Below are positions 56,464-64,000 of a stretch of 64,000 nt of DNA, piece by piece (the first letter of the stretch is position 1; each line of letters opens with the position of its first letter). A program made the position numbers and the translations under genes. The notes beneath the pieces are model-generated. The model saw only the letters and a list, made by a program, of their open reading frames with translations. It made no database searches and was not told where the DNA came from. Source of the DNA: Chelatococcus sambhunathii (GTDB lineage Bacteria > Pseudomonadota > Alphaproteobacteria > Rhizobiales > Methylopilaceae); contig JADBEO010000006.1 in the NCBI GenBank assembly GCA_031316315.1, positions 62,001-126,000 of the forward strand, read 5' to 3'.

Positions 56464-56534
56464 GCGGCAATCCCTTCAGTCTTTATCGAGTTCGGTAAGC
56501 AATCTTAAGTCGCTGATATTGCTTGGTTCCGGCA

Positions 56535-56551
56535 TTGGTCCAGGCTTTGCG
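56535..56551 (+). promoter_or_regulatory. Sigma-54 promoter of flgE
   Basis: TTGGTCCAGGCTTTGCG keeps the -24 TTGG and -12 TTTGC with GG-N10-GC spacing (56537-56550), 65 bp before the flgE start. Less perfect than the flgF element in the -24 flank. Confidence 0.6.
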
Positions 56552-56615
56552 ACGCGCAGGCCGAGAAACCGCGGGCGTCAGCGTCCCGCGCGGTCTTGCG
56601 TATCTGGAGACGGCA

Positions 56616-57977
56616 ATGGGTATTTTCGGCGCCCTGACGACCGCGGTGGCTGGCCTGCAGGCTCAGTCCTTCGCGCTCGAGAACATCTCGGGCAACATCG
56701 CGAACTCGCAGACCACGGGCTTCAAGCGCACCGACACGTCCTTTCAGGACCTGCTGATGGGCGGGAGCTTCAACCCCCAGCGCCAGACCTCCGGCTCGGT
56801 CGCCGCCTTCTCCCGCGCGACCAACGATCTTCAGGGCGCGCTGGTGAACACCTCCTCGGCGACGTCGATCGCGGTGAGCGGCTCTGGCTTCTTCGCGGTG
56901 TCCGCGCCGAAGGGCGTGTCCGATGGCCTCCCGGTGTTCGACGGCGTCGACGCCTACACCCGACGCGGCGACTTCCAATTCGACCGCAACGGTTATCTCG
57001 TCAACGGCGCCGGCTACTACCTGAAGGGCGTCGCGCTCGATCCGGACAGCGGCAACCCGGTCGGCTCCTCGCAGCCGATCCGCCTCGCCAAGGACTTCTT
57101 CCCCGCCGCAGCGACGACCAACATCAACTACAAGCTCAATCTGCCGAACAAGCCGCAGACCAACAACTTTGAAGCGGGCGACCCATCGTCCTGGCTGCTC
57201 GACCCGGGCGTCGGCGACACGGTCGCCGCCCAGGATTCGGAAGCGTTCCTCGATTCCTCGATCGAGGGCGAGTCCGTCACCGTCTACGACAAGAAGGGGC
57301 AGGCCTACGACCTCCAGATGCGCTGGGGCAAAGTCAGCAACGGCGACCCGGACGCGACCCCGCCGACCGAGGACACCTGGGCGCTGTTCTACAAGTCGGA
57401 CAACAAGGCGACCGGCACGGACACGGAGTGGACGCGCGTCGACCAGGACTACACCTTCGGCGAAGACGGCAAGCTGACGTCGCCGGCGAACGGAAAGGTC
57501 ACGATCGACAACCTGACCATCGACGGCGCCAATCTCGGCGACGTCCAGATGACCCATGGCGCGGGCCTTACCCAGTACGGCGACACCAGCGGCGTCGCCA
57601 GCACGACCGAGATCACCCAGGACGGCGCGGCCTCCGGCCAGATGGTGGCGGTGGAGATCAGCGACGGCGGCGTCGTCACCGCGAGCTACTCGAACGGCAA
57701 GACGCGCGCGCTGTTCCGCGTGCCGCTCGTGGACTTCAACGCCCCCAACCAGCTGTCGCGCCTCGACGGCGGCGCGTTCGCGGCGACCGCCGGCTCCGGC
57801 CTCGCTTTCTCCGCGGAGAACGGAGCCATCGTCGGCCAGACGTTGGAGCAGTCGAACGTCGACATCGCCGACGAGTTCACCAAGCTGATCGTCACCCAGC
57901 AGGCCTATTCCGCAAACACGCGCGTGGTCTCGACCTCGGACACCATGATGCAGGACACCCTGAACATGATCCGCTGA
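56616..57977 (+). CDS. flgE: Flagellar hook protein FlgE
   Basis: 453 residues from ATG 56616 (GGAG upstream). N-terminal MGIFGALTTAVAGLQAQSFALENISGNIANSQTTGFKRTDTSFQDLL; hook core with VTVYDKKGQAYDLQMRWGKV and WALFYKSDN; C-terminal LEQSNVDIADEFTKLIVTQQAYSANTRVVSTSDTMMQDTLNMIR. First gene of flgE-flgK-flgL, controlled by a sigma-54-like promoter. Typical hook length for alphaproteobacteria. Confidence 0.95.
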   Translation: MGIFGALTTAVAGLQAQSFALENISGNIANSQTTGFKRTDTSFQDLLMGGSFNPQRQTSGSVAAFSRATNDLQGALVNTSSATSIAVSGSGFFAVSAPKGVSDGLPVFDGVDAYTRRGDFQFDRNGYLVNGAGYYLKGVALDPDSGNPVGSSQPIRLAKDFFPAAATTNINYKLNLPNKPQTNNFEAGDPSSWLLDPGVGDTVAAQDSEAFLDSSIEGESVTVYDKKGQAYDLQMRWGKVSNGDPDATPPTEDTWALFYKSDNKATGTDTEWTRVDQDYTFGEDGKLTSPANGKVTIDNLTIDGANLGDVQMTHGAGLTQYGDTSGVASTTEITQDGAASGQMVAVEISDGGVVTASYSNGKTRALFRVPLVDFNAPNQLSRLDGGAFAATAGSGLAFSAENGAIVGQTLEQSNVDIADEFTKLIVTQQAYSANTRVVSTSDTMMQDTLNMIR

Positions 57978-58015
57978 GGCGGATCCCGGACGCCTGAGAG
58001 GAGAGGAGCGAGGCC

Positions 58016-59839
58016 GTGGGACTTTCGACCGCTTTGGGCGCCGCGCTGTCGGGCCTCAAGACGACGCAGCGCGGCCTCGACGTCGTCTCGGCGAACATCG
58101 CGAACTCGCAGACGATCGGCTACACGCGCAAATCGCTCACGGTCGAGCCCATCGTCTCGGGCAGCTACACGACCGGCGTCCAGGTCAGCGACGTCCGTCG
58201 CGAACTTGATCTCTACCTGCAAAAGCAGCTCCGGATCGAGACCGGCGGAGCGGCATACGCGTCGCAGCGCGCTTCCTCCCTGAACAGTCTGCAGCGGATC
58301 TTCGGAACGCCGGGCGGCGCGCTGTCACTCGACACTGCGGTCAACGACTTTTCCTCTGCGCTCGACGCCCTCGCGACCTCGCCGGAGGACCAGAGCGCCC
58401 AGGCCAAGGTGATCGCGCAGGCGCAGGCGCTCGCGCAGTCGCTCAACAGCGCCTCACGCGACGTCCAGAGCCTGCGCTCGGACGCCGACGGAAAGATCGG
58501 CGACGGCGTCGCGACCGCAAACGAGGCGCTCAAGCAGATCGAAACGCTCACGGACCAGATCCGCGCGGCGGACGCCCGCGGAGAGTCGACCAGCGACCTC
58601 GAGGATCTCAGAGACGCTCAAATCGACACTCTGTCGGCGCTCATGGACGTTCGGGTCGACGATGTCGGCAACGGGGGCGTTCGGATCAAGACGGGCGCGG
58701 GCCTCACACTGTTCGATGAATCCGGCCGCGCGACGCTGAGCTTCAATCGTGCGGGATCGATTTCGCCCGACATGACGCGCGAGGGCGGCGAGCTGAGCGG
58801 GATCACCATCACGCGCCCGTCCGGACAGAGCGTCGACCTGCTTGCCGCCGGCCAGCTTAGGTCCGGCTCGCTGAAGGCGCTGGCCGAGCTCCGGGACGAG
58901 ACCCTGCCGCAGGCGCAGGCTCAGCTCGACGAGATCGCGGCCAACCTCGCCCAGGCTCTCGGCACGAACGTCATCAAGGGCGACGCGATCACCGGCGGCG
59001 TCGACCTGACGACGGAGAACGCTTCGCCCGGCGACCGGCTCTCCGTCACCTATTCGTCGGGCGGCGTGACGCGCTCGGTGACCATCGTCAATGTCACGGA
59101 CTCCTCCCAGCTTCCGCTCGACGACGGACTGACCTCCGACCCGAACGACACGGTCATCGGGATCGACTTCAATTCGCCGACCGCGGCGGCGGACCTCGAC
59201 GCCGCGCTCCAGGCGAGGGGCGTGGCGATCGACGTCGCGGCCAGCTCGAAGGGATTTTCCTTCACATCGGGCGATCCCGCGTTGACGATCACCGACGGCG
59301 CGTCGCGGATCACCGCGACCGAGCTGACCGGCGACGGCCTCGCGCTTCCTGTCTTCACCGACGCCGGCGCGCCCTACTCCGGCAGCCTCGACGGCGGCTC
59401 GCAGCGGACCGGTTTCGCCGGCCGCATCACCGTCAATCCGGATCTCGTCGTCGATCCCGCCAAGCTGACGGCCTATGCCGCCGACACAGGCGCGAGCGAC
59501 GCCGCCCGGCCGGAATTTCTGCGCGACGCGCTGAAGGCCGATCGCAGCTTCGCGCTCGACAGCGGGCTCGGCGGCGCCTCGAGGCCGTTCACCGGCTCGA
59601 TCTCCGAGTTTACGCAAGGGATCATCTCCCAGCAGGCGAGCGCGAGCGCGAGCGCCTCGCGCATCTCGGAAGGCCAGTCGCTGGTCGTGTCGACCCTGAC
59701 CGACAAGTTCTCCGAGGCGTCCGGCGTCGATGTCGACCAGGAGATGGGCAACCTCATTCAGCTCCAGACCGCCTATGGCGCGAACGCGCGCGTAGTGACG
59801 GCCGTCAAGGAGATGATGGATCTGCTGCTGAGGATCTGA
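58016..59839 (+). CDS. flgK: Flagellar hook-associated protein FlgK (HAP1)
   Basis: 607 residues from GTG 58016 with GAGAGGAG upstream. N-terminal MGLSTALGAALSGLKTTQRGLDVVSANIANSQTIGYTRKS and the conserved junction IETGGAAYASQRASSLNSLQRIFGTPG; C-terminal VDVDQEMGNLIQLQTAYGANARVVTAVKEMMDLLLRI. Joins hook to filament. 38 nt after flgE and 8 nt before flgL. Confidence 0.93.
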   Translation: MGLSTALGAALSGLKTTQRGLDVVSANIANSQTIGYTRKSLTVEPIVSGSYTTGVQVSDVRRELDLYLQKQLRIETGGAAYASQRASSLNSLQRIFGTPGGALSLDTAVNDFSSALDALATSPEDQSAQAKVIAQAQALAQSLNSASRDVQSLRSDADGKIGDGVATANEALKQIETLTDQIRAADARGESTSDLEDLRDAQIDTLSALMDVRVDDVGNGGVRIKTGAGLTLFDESGRATLSFNRAGSISPDMTREGGELSGITITRPSGQSVDLLAAGQLRSGSLKALAELRDETLPQAQAQLDEIAANLAQALGTNVIKGDAITGGVDLTTENASPGDRLSVTYSSGGVTRSVTIVNVTDSSQLPLDDGLTSDPNDTVIGIDFNSPTAAADLDAALQARGVAIDVAASSKGFSFTSGDPALTITDGASRITATELTGDGLALPVFTDAGAPYSGSLDGGSQRTGFAGRITVNPDLVVDPAKLTAYAADTGASDAARPEFLRDALKADRSFALDSGLGGASRPFTGSISEFTQGIISQQASASASASRISEGQSLVVSTLTDKFSEASGVDVDQEMGNLIQLQTAYGANARVVTAVKEMMDLLLRI

Positions 59840-59847
59840 GGCCGATC

Positions 59848-61404
59848 ATGAGCTCCATTGGACCCTACGCCGCCGGTGGCTTCTACAGACCGAGTCTCGC
59901 CAACGCCCTTTCGTCCTCGCGCAGCCAGCTCGACGATCTGCTCGTGCAGCTGTCGACGGGGAAGAAGTCCCAGGACTACGCCGGCCTCGGCGACGGCGCG
60001 GCGACCTCGCTCGCGATGCGCGCGAAGATCGCGGCGCTTGACTCGTACACGGCGAACAACGCGACCGTGAAGACGCGCGTCAGCCTGATGTCGAAGTCGG
60101 TGGAGCGGCTCGACGACCTCGCCGCGGAGTACAGGACGCTCGATCCGAACGAGTACATGCTGACCTCGGGGTCGATGACCATCGCCCAGAATCAGGCCGC
60201 CACCGACCTCAAGGAAGTGATCGCCACGCTCAATGTCGACCTCAACGGCCGCTATCTGTTCTCGGGGCGCGCGACCGACACCCGCCCGGTGATCTCTTCC
60301 GAGGCCATGCTGTCCGACGACGGCGACAAGGACGGGCTGCGCACCGTCATCGCGGAACGCAAGCTCGCGGACCTCGGGGCGGACGGCAGGGGACGGATCG
60401 ACGTCTCCGACGTCTCCGGCTCGACCTTCACCGTGGGCCAGGAGGCCTCCGGCCCGTTCGGCTTCAAGATCTCCTCCGTGAGTTCGACGCTGAAGAACGG
60501 CGTCGCGAGCGGGCCGGCCGGCTCCTCCAACCAGATCACGCTGGGCGTGACCGGCGACACCGAAGCGGGCGGGCAGGTTCGGATCGGCCTGACGCTCCCA
60601 GACGGCACCACCAAGGAGATCACGCTCACCGCCAAGGCGGCAGACCACGAAGCCGGTCTGCAGGACGGCGAGTTCCGCATCGGCGCCACGCCCGAAGAGA
60701 CGGCGGCCAACATGCGGGCCGCCTTCGACGCCGAACTCAAGACGGCCGCGTCGACCGACCTCGTCGCGGCCTCCGCGATGCAAGCCGGCGAGGAGTTCTT
60801 CAACACGCCCGCGGGGAGCGAACCCGCCCGCGTGAGCGGGTTCGACGGAAGCTACGCCACCGACGCGGAGCGGATCGCCGCGCTTCAGTCGGCCTCGTCG
60901 CTCGACACGACGGACACCGCCGGCAAGACGGTCAGCTGGTACGTCGGCGAGAAGGCGGCCGACGATCCGCGCAAGACGGCGGCGGCGACGGTCGACCAGG
61001 GCGTGACGGTCGGCTACGGCGCGCGCGCGGACGAGACCGGCGCGCGACGCGTTGTCCAGACGCTCGCGGTCTTCACGGCGATGAGCTTCTCTGCGGACGA
61101 CGCGAACGGGCAGGCCCGCTACTCGGCCCTGGCGAGCCGCGTCAGCACGACGCTCGGCTCGACCGACACGACTCAGGACCTTCAATCCATTTCCGTCGAT
61201 CTCGCCTCGACGGCGACCGCCATCAAGGCGGCGGACAATCGGCATTCAGCGGCCCGGGCCATCGCCGAAACCGCCATCGGGTCGGTCGAGGACGCAAGCA
61301 AGGAGGAGGTCGCGGCGAAGATCCTCGCGCTCCAGACCCAGTTGCAGGCGAGCTATCAGGTGACGGCGAGCCTCAGCCAGCTCTCGCTGGTGAACTACAT
61401 CTGA
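59848..61404 (+). CDS. flgL: Flagellar hook-associated protein FlgL (HAP3, long form)
   Basis: 518 residues, longer than the E. coli protein of about 317. N-terminal flagellin-like LANALSSSRSQLDDLLVQLSTGKKSQDYAGLGDGAATSLAMRAKIAALD and C-terminal SIDLASTATAIKAADNRHSAARAIAETAIGSVEDASKEEVAAKILALQTQLQASYQVTASLSQLSLVNYI. The extra length is a central insert of about 200 residues (130-340) rich in Thr/Gly/Ala beta strands, probably surface exposed at the hook-filament junction. Confidence 0.88.
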   Translation: MSSIGPYAAGGFYRPSLANALSSSRSQLDDLLVQLSTGKKSQDYAGLGDGAATSLAMRAKIAALDSYTANNATVKTRVSLMSKSVERLDDLAAEYRTLDPNEYMLTSGSMTIAQNQAATDLKEVIATLNVDLNGRYLFSGRATDTRPVISSEAMLSDDGDKDGLRTVIAERKLADLGADGRGRIDVSDVSGSTFTVGQEASGPFGFKISSVSSTLKNGVASGPAGSSNQITLGVTGDTEAGGQVRIGLTLPDGTTKEITLTAKAADHEAGLQDGEFRIGATPEETAANMRAAFDAELKTAASTDLVAASAMQAGEEFFNTPAGSEPARVSGFDGSYATDAERIAALQSASSLDTTDTAGKTVSWYVGEKAADDPRKTAAATVDQGVTVGYGARADETGARRVVQTLAVFTAMSFSADDANGQARYSALASRVSTTLGSTDTTQDLQSISVDLASTATAIKAADNRHSAARAIAETAIGSVEDASKEEVAAKILALQTQLQASYQVTASLSQLSLVNYI

Positions 61405-61465
61405 CCCTCGCGCCCGGCGCCGCCCTCGTCTAAAATCCGCTCTCGGGTATCCGGGAGGTCGCGAC

Positions 61466-61939
61466 GTGGCGACCATCGTCTTCGTTCTGACATTCGCCGC
61501 AGCGCTCGGCGCCGCGCTGATGGGCGGCTTCTTCTACGCCTTTTCCGGACTGGTGATGCCGTCGCTGTCGAGGCGTCCGCCGCCGGAGGCCGTCGCGGCG
61601 ATGCAGACGATCAACGTCGTCGTGCTCAATCCGCTTTTCTTCGTCCTGTTCTTCGGACCGGCCGCTCTGGGCGTGGCGCTGTCCGCGCTGGCGCCCTTCG
61701 TCCTGCCGGCTGGCCAGGCGACCGCCGCGTTCGTGGCGTCGCTTCTATATGCCGTCGGCTCGATCGGCGTGACGATCGCGAAAAACATACCGCTCAACGA
61801 CGAACTCGCGGCGGCATCCGCGGAAAGCGGCGAAGGCGCGGCCGTATGGACCCGCTACCTGCGCGACTGGACGTGGTGGAACCACGCGCGCGCGACCGCC
61901 TGTGTTTTGTCGGCCGGATTCTTCGTGCTGGCGCTTTGA
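61466..61939 (+). CDS. DUF1772 membrane protein
   Basis: 157 residues, four hydrophobic segments. The DUF1772 (anthrone oxygenase-like) pattern is visible: MGGFFYAFSGLVMPSLSRRPPPEAVAAMQTINVVVLNPLFFVLFFG, NIPLNDELAA, WTRYLRDWTWWNHARATACVLSAGFF. Fungal relatives act in anthrone oxidation; bacterial function is unknown. It sits between flgL and the flagellin genes without an obvious motility role. Confidence 0.8.
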   Translation: MATIVFVLTFAAALGAALMGGFFYAFSGLVMPSLSRRPPPEAVAAMQTINVVVLNPLFFVLFFGPAALGVALSALAPFVLPAGQATAAFVASLLYAVGSIGVTIAKNIPLNDELAAASAESGEGAAVWTRYLRDWTWWNHARATACVLSAGFFVLAL

Positions 61940-61943
61940 GCCA

Positions 61944-61960
61944 TTAGCGCGCGGTTAACC
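61944..61960. promoter_or_regulatory. CtrA-like box upstream of flagellin 1
   Basis: TTAG-cgcgcgg-TTAACC, matching seven of eight consensus positions of TTAA-N7-TTAA, about 133 bp upstream of the flagellin start. Confidence 0.45.
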
Positions 61961-62043
61961 GTAGAAATCTCTAGGCCCGATACCGCAAAATCCGGAGGGT
62001 CGAATTAACTCCCGCATAAGGGCCCGGGGCCGATCGTCCGCGT

Positions 62044-62092
62044 GCGCTTCAGGAAGAGGCGTAACACCAACTCCTAGGACGGGAGACCTCAA
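62044..62092 (+). promoter_or_regulatory. Conserved flagellin mRNA leader (copy 1)
   Basis: GCGCTTCAGGA at the left and AACTCCTAGGACGGGAGACC followed by TCAA directly before the ATG are shared with the second flagellin leader. CTCC-N6-GGGAG can form a small hairpin with the ribosome binding site in its 3' arm. Candidate target of the flagellin mRNA regulator FlbT. Confidence 0.5.
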
Positions 62093-63232
62093 ATGGCCGA
62101 CATCACCCTCAACTCCGCCGTTCGCTCGAACCTGCGCACCATGCAGTCGACGACGGACCTCCTGAACCGCACCGAAGAGCGTCTCTCCACCGGCAAGAAG
62201 GTCAACTCGGCTTTCGACAACCCGGGTTCGTTCTTCACCGCCCAGGCCCTGGACCGTCGCTCCAGCGACCTCTCCAGCCTGCTCGACAACGTCTCGAACT
62301 CGGTTAAGACCCTCGAAGCCGCCGACAACGGCATCAAGGCGATCACCGACGTCGTCGAAGGCCTGAAGGCGACCGCCCGCTCCGCGGCGCAGTCCCCGAA
62401 GGGCACGGCCTACGTCGCCGCCGCGGCGACCTTTACCTCGCCGACCGCCGACGACAACATCGAATTCACGGTCGGCGCCGACGCCACCGCGAAGACGGTA
62501 GCCGTCAAGACCGGCGACACGGTCGCGGACGTCGCCAAGAAGATCAACGACGCCGGCATCGGCATCTCGGCCACGGTCGAGGACGGCAAGCTCAAGCTGC
62601 AGTCCGACGACGAGTTCGCCGTGACGGACGCTGGCGGCACCGGTCTCGCCGCCGCGGCCACCGACGATCTGACGATCATCGACCAGGACGCCTACGACAA
62701 GCGTCAGGGCTACCTCAAGGACTTCAACGACGCCCTCGCGCAGATCGACAGCCTTGCGAAGGACGCCAGCTTCAACGGCGTGAACCTGCTGCAGTCCGAC
62801 GACCTCGAGATCGTCTTCAATGAGGACGGCACCTCGAAGCTCGACGTCAAGGGCGTCAACGCCGACTCCGGCGGCATCGGCCTGTCGGCTCTGACCGAGT
62901 CCGCCGCCACCGGCACGGGCGTGACGACCGCCGGCGCCTTCGACACCAAGGCCGGCATTGACGACGTGCTCGACCAGATCGACTCGGCCTTCGCGAACCT
63001 CGAGGCCCAGTCCTCGAAGTTCGGCTCGCAGCTGCAGATCGTGCAGACCCGCGAGACCTTCACGAAGGACATGATCGGCACCCTCGATGACGGCGCTCTG
63101 TCGCTCGTCGGCGCCGACACCAACGAGGAAGCGGCGAACCTGGCGACCCTGCAGACCCGCCAGTCGCTCATCGTCTCCTCGCTGTCGATCTCGACCAGCC
63201 AGGAGCAGAACGTCCTTCAGCTCCTCCGCTGA
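62093..63232 (+). CDS. Flagellin (copy 1)
   Basis: 379-residue filament subunit. D0/D1 N-terminus ITLNSAVRSNLRTMQSTTDL with TEERLSTGKKVNSAFDNP, and C-terminus VGADTNEEAANLATLQTRQSLIVSSLSISTSQEQNVLQLLR. The central part contains a flagellin IN-type motif (EFTVGADATAKTVAVKTGD ... KINDAGIGISATVEDGKLKLQS). No cysteine. The first about 540 bp are almost identical to the second flagellin gene starting at 63468. A strong terminator follows. Confidence 0.97.
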   Translation: MADITLNSAVRSNLRTMQSTTDLLNRTEERLSTGKKVNSAFDNPGSFFTAQALDRRSSDLSSLLDNVSNSVKTLEAADNGIKAITDVVEGLKATARSAAQSPKGTAYVAAAATFTSPTADDNIEFTVGADATAKTVAVKTGDTVADVAKKINDAGIGISATVEDGKLKLQSDDEFAVTDAGGTGLAAAATDDLTIIDQDAYDKRQGYLKDFNDALAQIDSLAKDASFNGVNLLQSDDLEIVFNEDGTSKLDVKGVNADSGGIGLSALTESAATGTGVTTAGAFDTKAGIDDVLDQIDSAFANLEAQSSKFGSQLQIVQTRETFTKDMIGTLDDGALSLVGADTNEEAANLATLQTRQSLIVSSLSISTSQEQNVLQLLR

Positions 63233-63257
63233 TCGACGCTGAGCTCTGATCGAACGA

Positions 63258-63286
63258 GGGCGGGAGCGCGAGCTCCCGCCCTTTTT
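63258..63286 (+). terminator. Terminator of flagellin 1
   Basis: GGGCGGGAGC-gcga-GCTCCCGCCC followed by TTTTT, a textbook Rho-independent terminator. Confidence 0.95.
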
Positions 63287-63378
63287 CGTTGCGGGCGCGA
63301 GAAGAGAATTCCCGCGATCAAGGATCGGTTAACCATAACGCGGGCTGAAGACGCGGACGCGTTCAGCTTCGGGCGTGA

Positions 63379-63394
63379 TTAACCTTAACATAAC
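63379..63394. promoter_or_regulatory. CtrA-like box upstream of flagellin 2
   Basis: TTAA-ccttaac-ATAACC, seven of eight consensus positions, 74-89 bp upstream of the second flagellin start. An additional GGTTAACCATAAC lies 50 bp further upstream. Confidence 0.45.
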
Positions 63395-63419
63395 CGGAGC
63401 ACGGCAAGGTCTCTCCCAA

Positions 63420-63467
63420 GCGCTTCAGGACGGAGCGTCGTCAAACTCCTAGGATGGGAGACCTCAA
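63420..63467 (+). promoter_or_regulatory. Conserved flagellin mRNA leader (copy 2)
   Basis: Same blocks as at 62044-62092: GCGCTTCAGGA and AACTCCTAGGATGGGAGACC then TCAA before the ATG. The only change in the last 24 nt is C to T in the hairpin loop, while the segment between the blocks diverges. Confidence 0.5.
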
Positions 63468-64000
63468 ATGGCTGACATCACCCTCAACTCCGCCGTTCGC
63501 TCGAACCTGCGCACCATGCAGTCGACGACGGACCTCCTGAACCGCACCGAAGAGCGTCTCTCCACCGGCAAGAAGGTCAACTCGGCTTTCGACAACCCGG
63601 GTTCGTTCTTCACCGCCCAGGCCCTGGACCGTCGCTCCAGCGACCTCTCCAGCCTGCTCGACTCGGTCTCCAACTCGGTCAAGACGCTCGAAGCCGCCGA
63701 CAACGGCATCAAGGCGATCACCGACGTCGTCGAAGGCCTGAAGGCGACCGCCCGCTCCGCGGCGCAGTCCCCGAAGGGCACGGCCTACGTCGCCGCCGCG
63801 GCGACCTTCACCTCGCCGACCGCCGACGACAACATCGAGTTCACGGTCGGCCCGGACGCCACCGCGAAGACGGTCGCCGTCAAGACCGGCGACACGGTCG
63901 CCGAGGTCGCCAAGAAGATCAACGACGCCGCGATCGGCATCTCGGCCACTGTCGAGGAGGGCAAGCTCAAGCTGCAGTCCGACGACGAGTTCGCCGTGAC
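63468..64000 (+). CDS. Flagellin (copy 2, 3' truncated by window)
   Basis: 177 complete codons are visible. The N-terminal 60 residues are identical to copy 1 apart from a change after SSLLD (NVSNS to SVSNS); later differences are scattered (GPDAT for GADAT, AEVAKKINDAAIGIS for ADVAKKINDAGIGIS, EEGK for EDGK). The C-terminus lies beyond the window. Tandem flagellin array with copy 1, each with its own leader and promoter region. Confidence 0.96.
   Translation, partial: MADITLNSAVRSNLRTMQSTTDLLNRTEERLSTGKKVNSAFDNPGSFFTAQALDRRSSDLSSLLDSVSNSVKTLEAADNGIKAITDVVEGLKATARSAAQSPKGTAYVAAAATFTSPTADDNIEFTVGPDATAKTVAVKTGDTVAEVAKKINDAAIGISATVEEGKLKLQSDDEFAV

Larger units (their letters stand above)
56179..56615. 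promoter_or_regulatory. Control region upstream of flgE
   Basis: 437 nt without a gene. It contains palindrome C (56447-56463), an inverted repeat AAGCAAT-N14-ATTGCTT (56497-56524) and a sigma-54 element (56535-56551). The left half (56179-56440) shows no recognisable feature beyond the dehydrogenase ribosome binding site. Confidence 0.55.

Noticed and set aside
61950-61985. Sigma-28-like element (TAAC...CCGATA) before flagellin 1
   Set aside because: Only partial match to TAAA-N15-GCCGATAA and no counterpart at flagellin 2.
62030-62060. GG-N10-GC spacing near flagellin 1 as a sigma-54 promoter
   Set aside because: Lacks TGG and TTGC flanks, and the second flagellin has no element at the equivalent place; spacing alone is common in GC-rich DNA.

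Overview
This window comes from a flagellated alphaproteobacterium, most likely a member of the Hyphomicrobiales (Rhizobiales). The basis is high-GC DNA with alphaproteobacterial hallmark genes (CtrA, ChpT, CckA, EipA/DUF1134, the DUF1476 ATP synthase inhibitor, an Omp25/31-type porin, MotE) and an alphaproteobacterial SOS box (GTTC-N7-GTTC) in front of recA. The genus cannot be fixed from the sequence alone.

Layout. 1-8.7 kb: 3' end of ctrA, a frameshifted GloVer-repeat exported protein, a chemotaxis operon cheA-cheW-cheY-cheB-cheR (minus strand) and chpT just upstream of it. 8.9-18.8 kb: cysQ, a YHS-domain protein, eipA, a membrane coiled-coil protein, a secreted histidine phosphatase, the serine operon serC-sseB-serA with a structured leader, a porin with a CtrA box, and glmM. 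18.9-21.1 kb: a tightly coupled arsenic operon arsR-aqpS-arsC-arsH with a perfect operator palindrome. 21.1-31.9 kb: ftsH, the ATP synthase zeta subunit, an HpaI-type aldolase, an SH3b/Arg-Gly-rich protein, purB, a brnT-brnA toxin-antitoxin pair, trmJ, an MFS transporter, a small membrane protein, icd and a small exported protein. 32-38.6 kb: alaS, recA, cckA. 38.9-64 kb: a flagellar gene cluster in divergent units: flgB-flgC-fliE-fliQ-fliR-flhB (minus), fliO-fliP (plus), fliL-fliM-DUF6468-motE-AMIN/TPR (minus), flgF-flgG-flgA-flgH (plus), flgE-flgK-flgL (plus), then two nearly identical flagellins, the second cut by the window end. A PQQ-type sugar dehydrogenase and a DUF1772 protein interrupt the cluster.

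How it fits together. The phosphorelay CckA -> ChpT -> CtrA, which in alphaproteobacteria links the cell cycle to flagellar transcription, is entirely encoded here, next to chemotaxis and flagellar genes. The non-coding DNA shows a matching regulatory code: a perfect CtrA box (TTAA-N7-TTAA) between flgB and fliO, 7/8 matches before both flagellins, sigma-54 type -24/-12 elements before flgF and flgE, and a recurring palindrome (GGCA-N5-TGCC core) upstream of all three divergent or isolated flagellar promoters. The palindromes lie the same distance, about 82 bp, from both sigma-54 elements. This resembles the Caulobacter CtrA / sigma-54 / FlbD hierarchy rather than the VisNR-Rem or FtcR circuits described in Rhizobiaceae and Brucella. 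Both flagellin mRNAs also share a conserved leader that could be a FlbT target.

No rRNA, tRNA, CRISPR array, insertion sequence or prophage was recognised. Several intergenic palindromic repeats sit inside the flagellar cluster.
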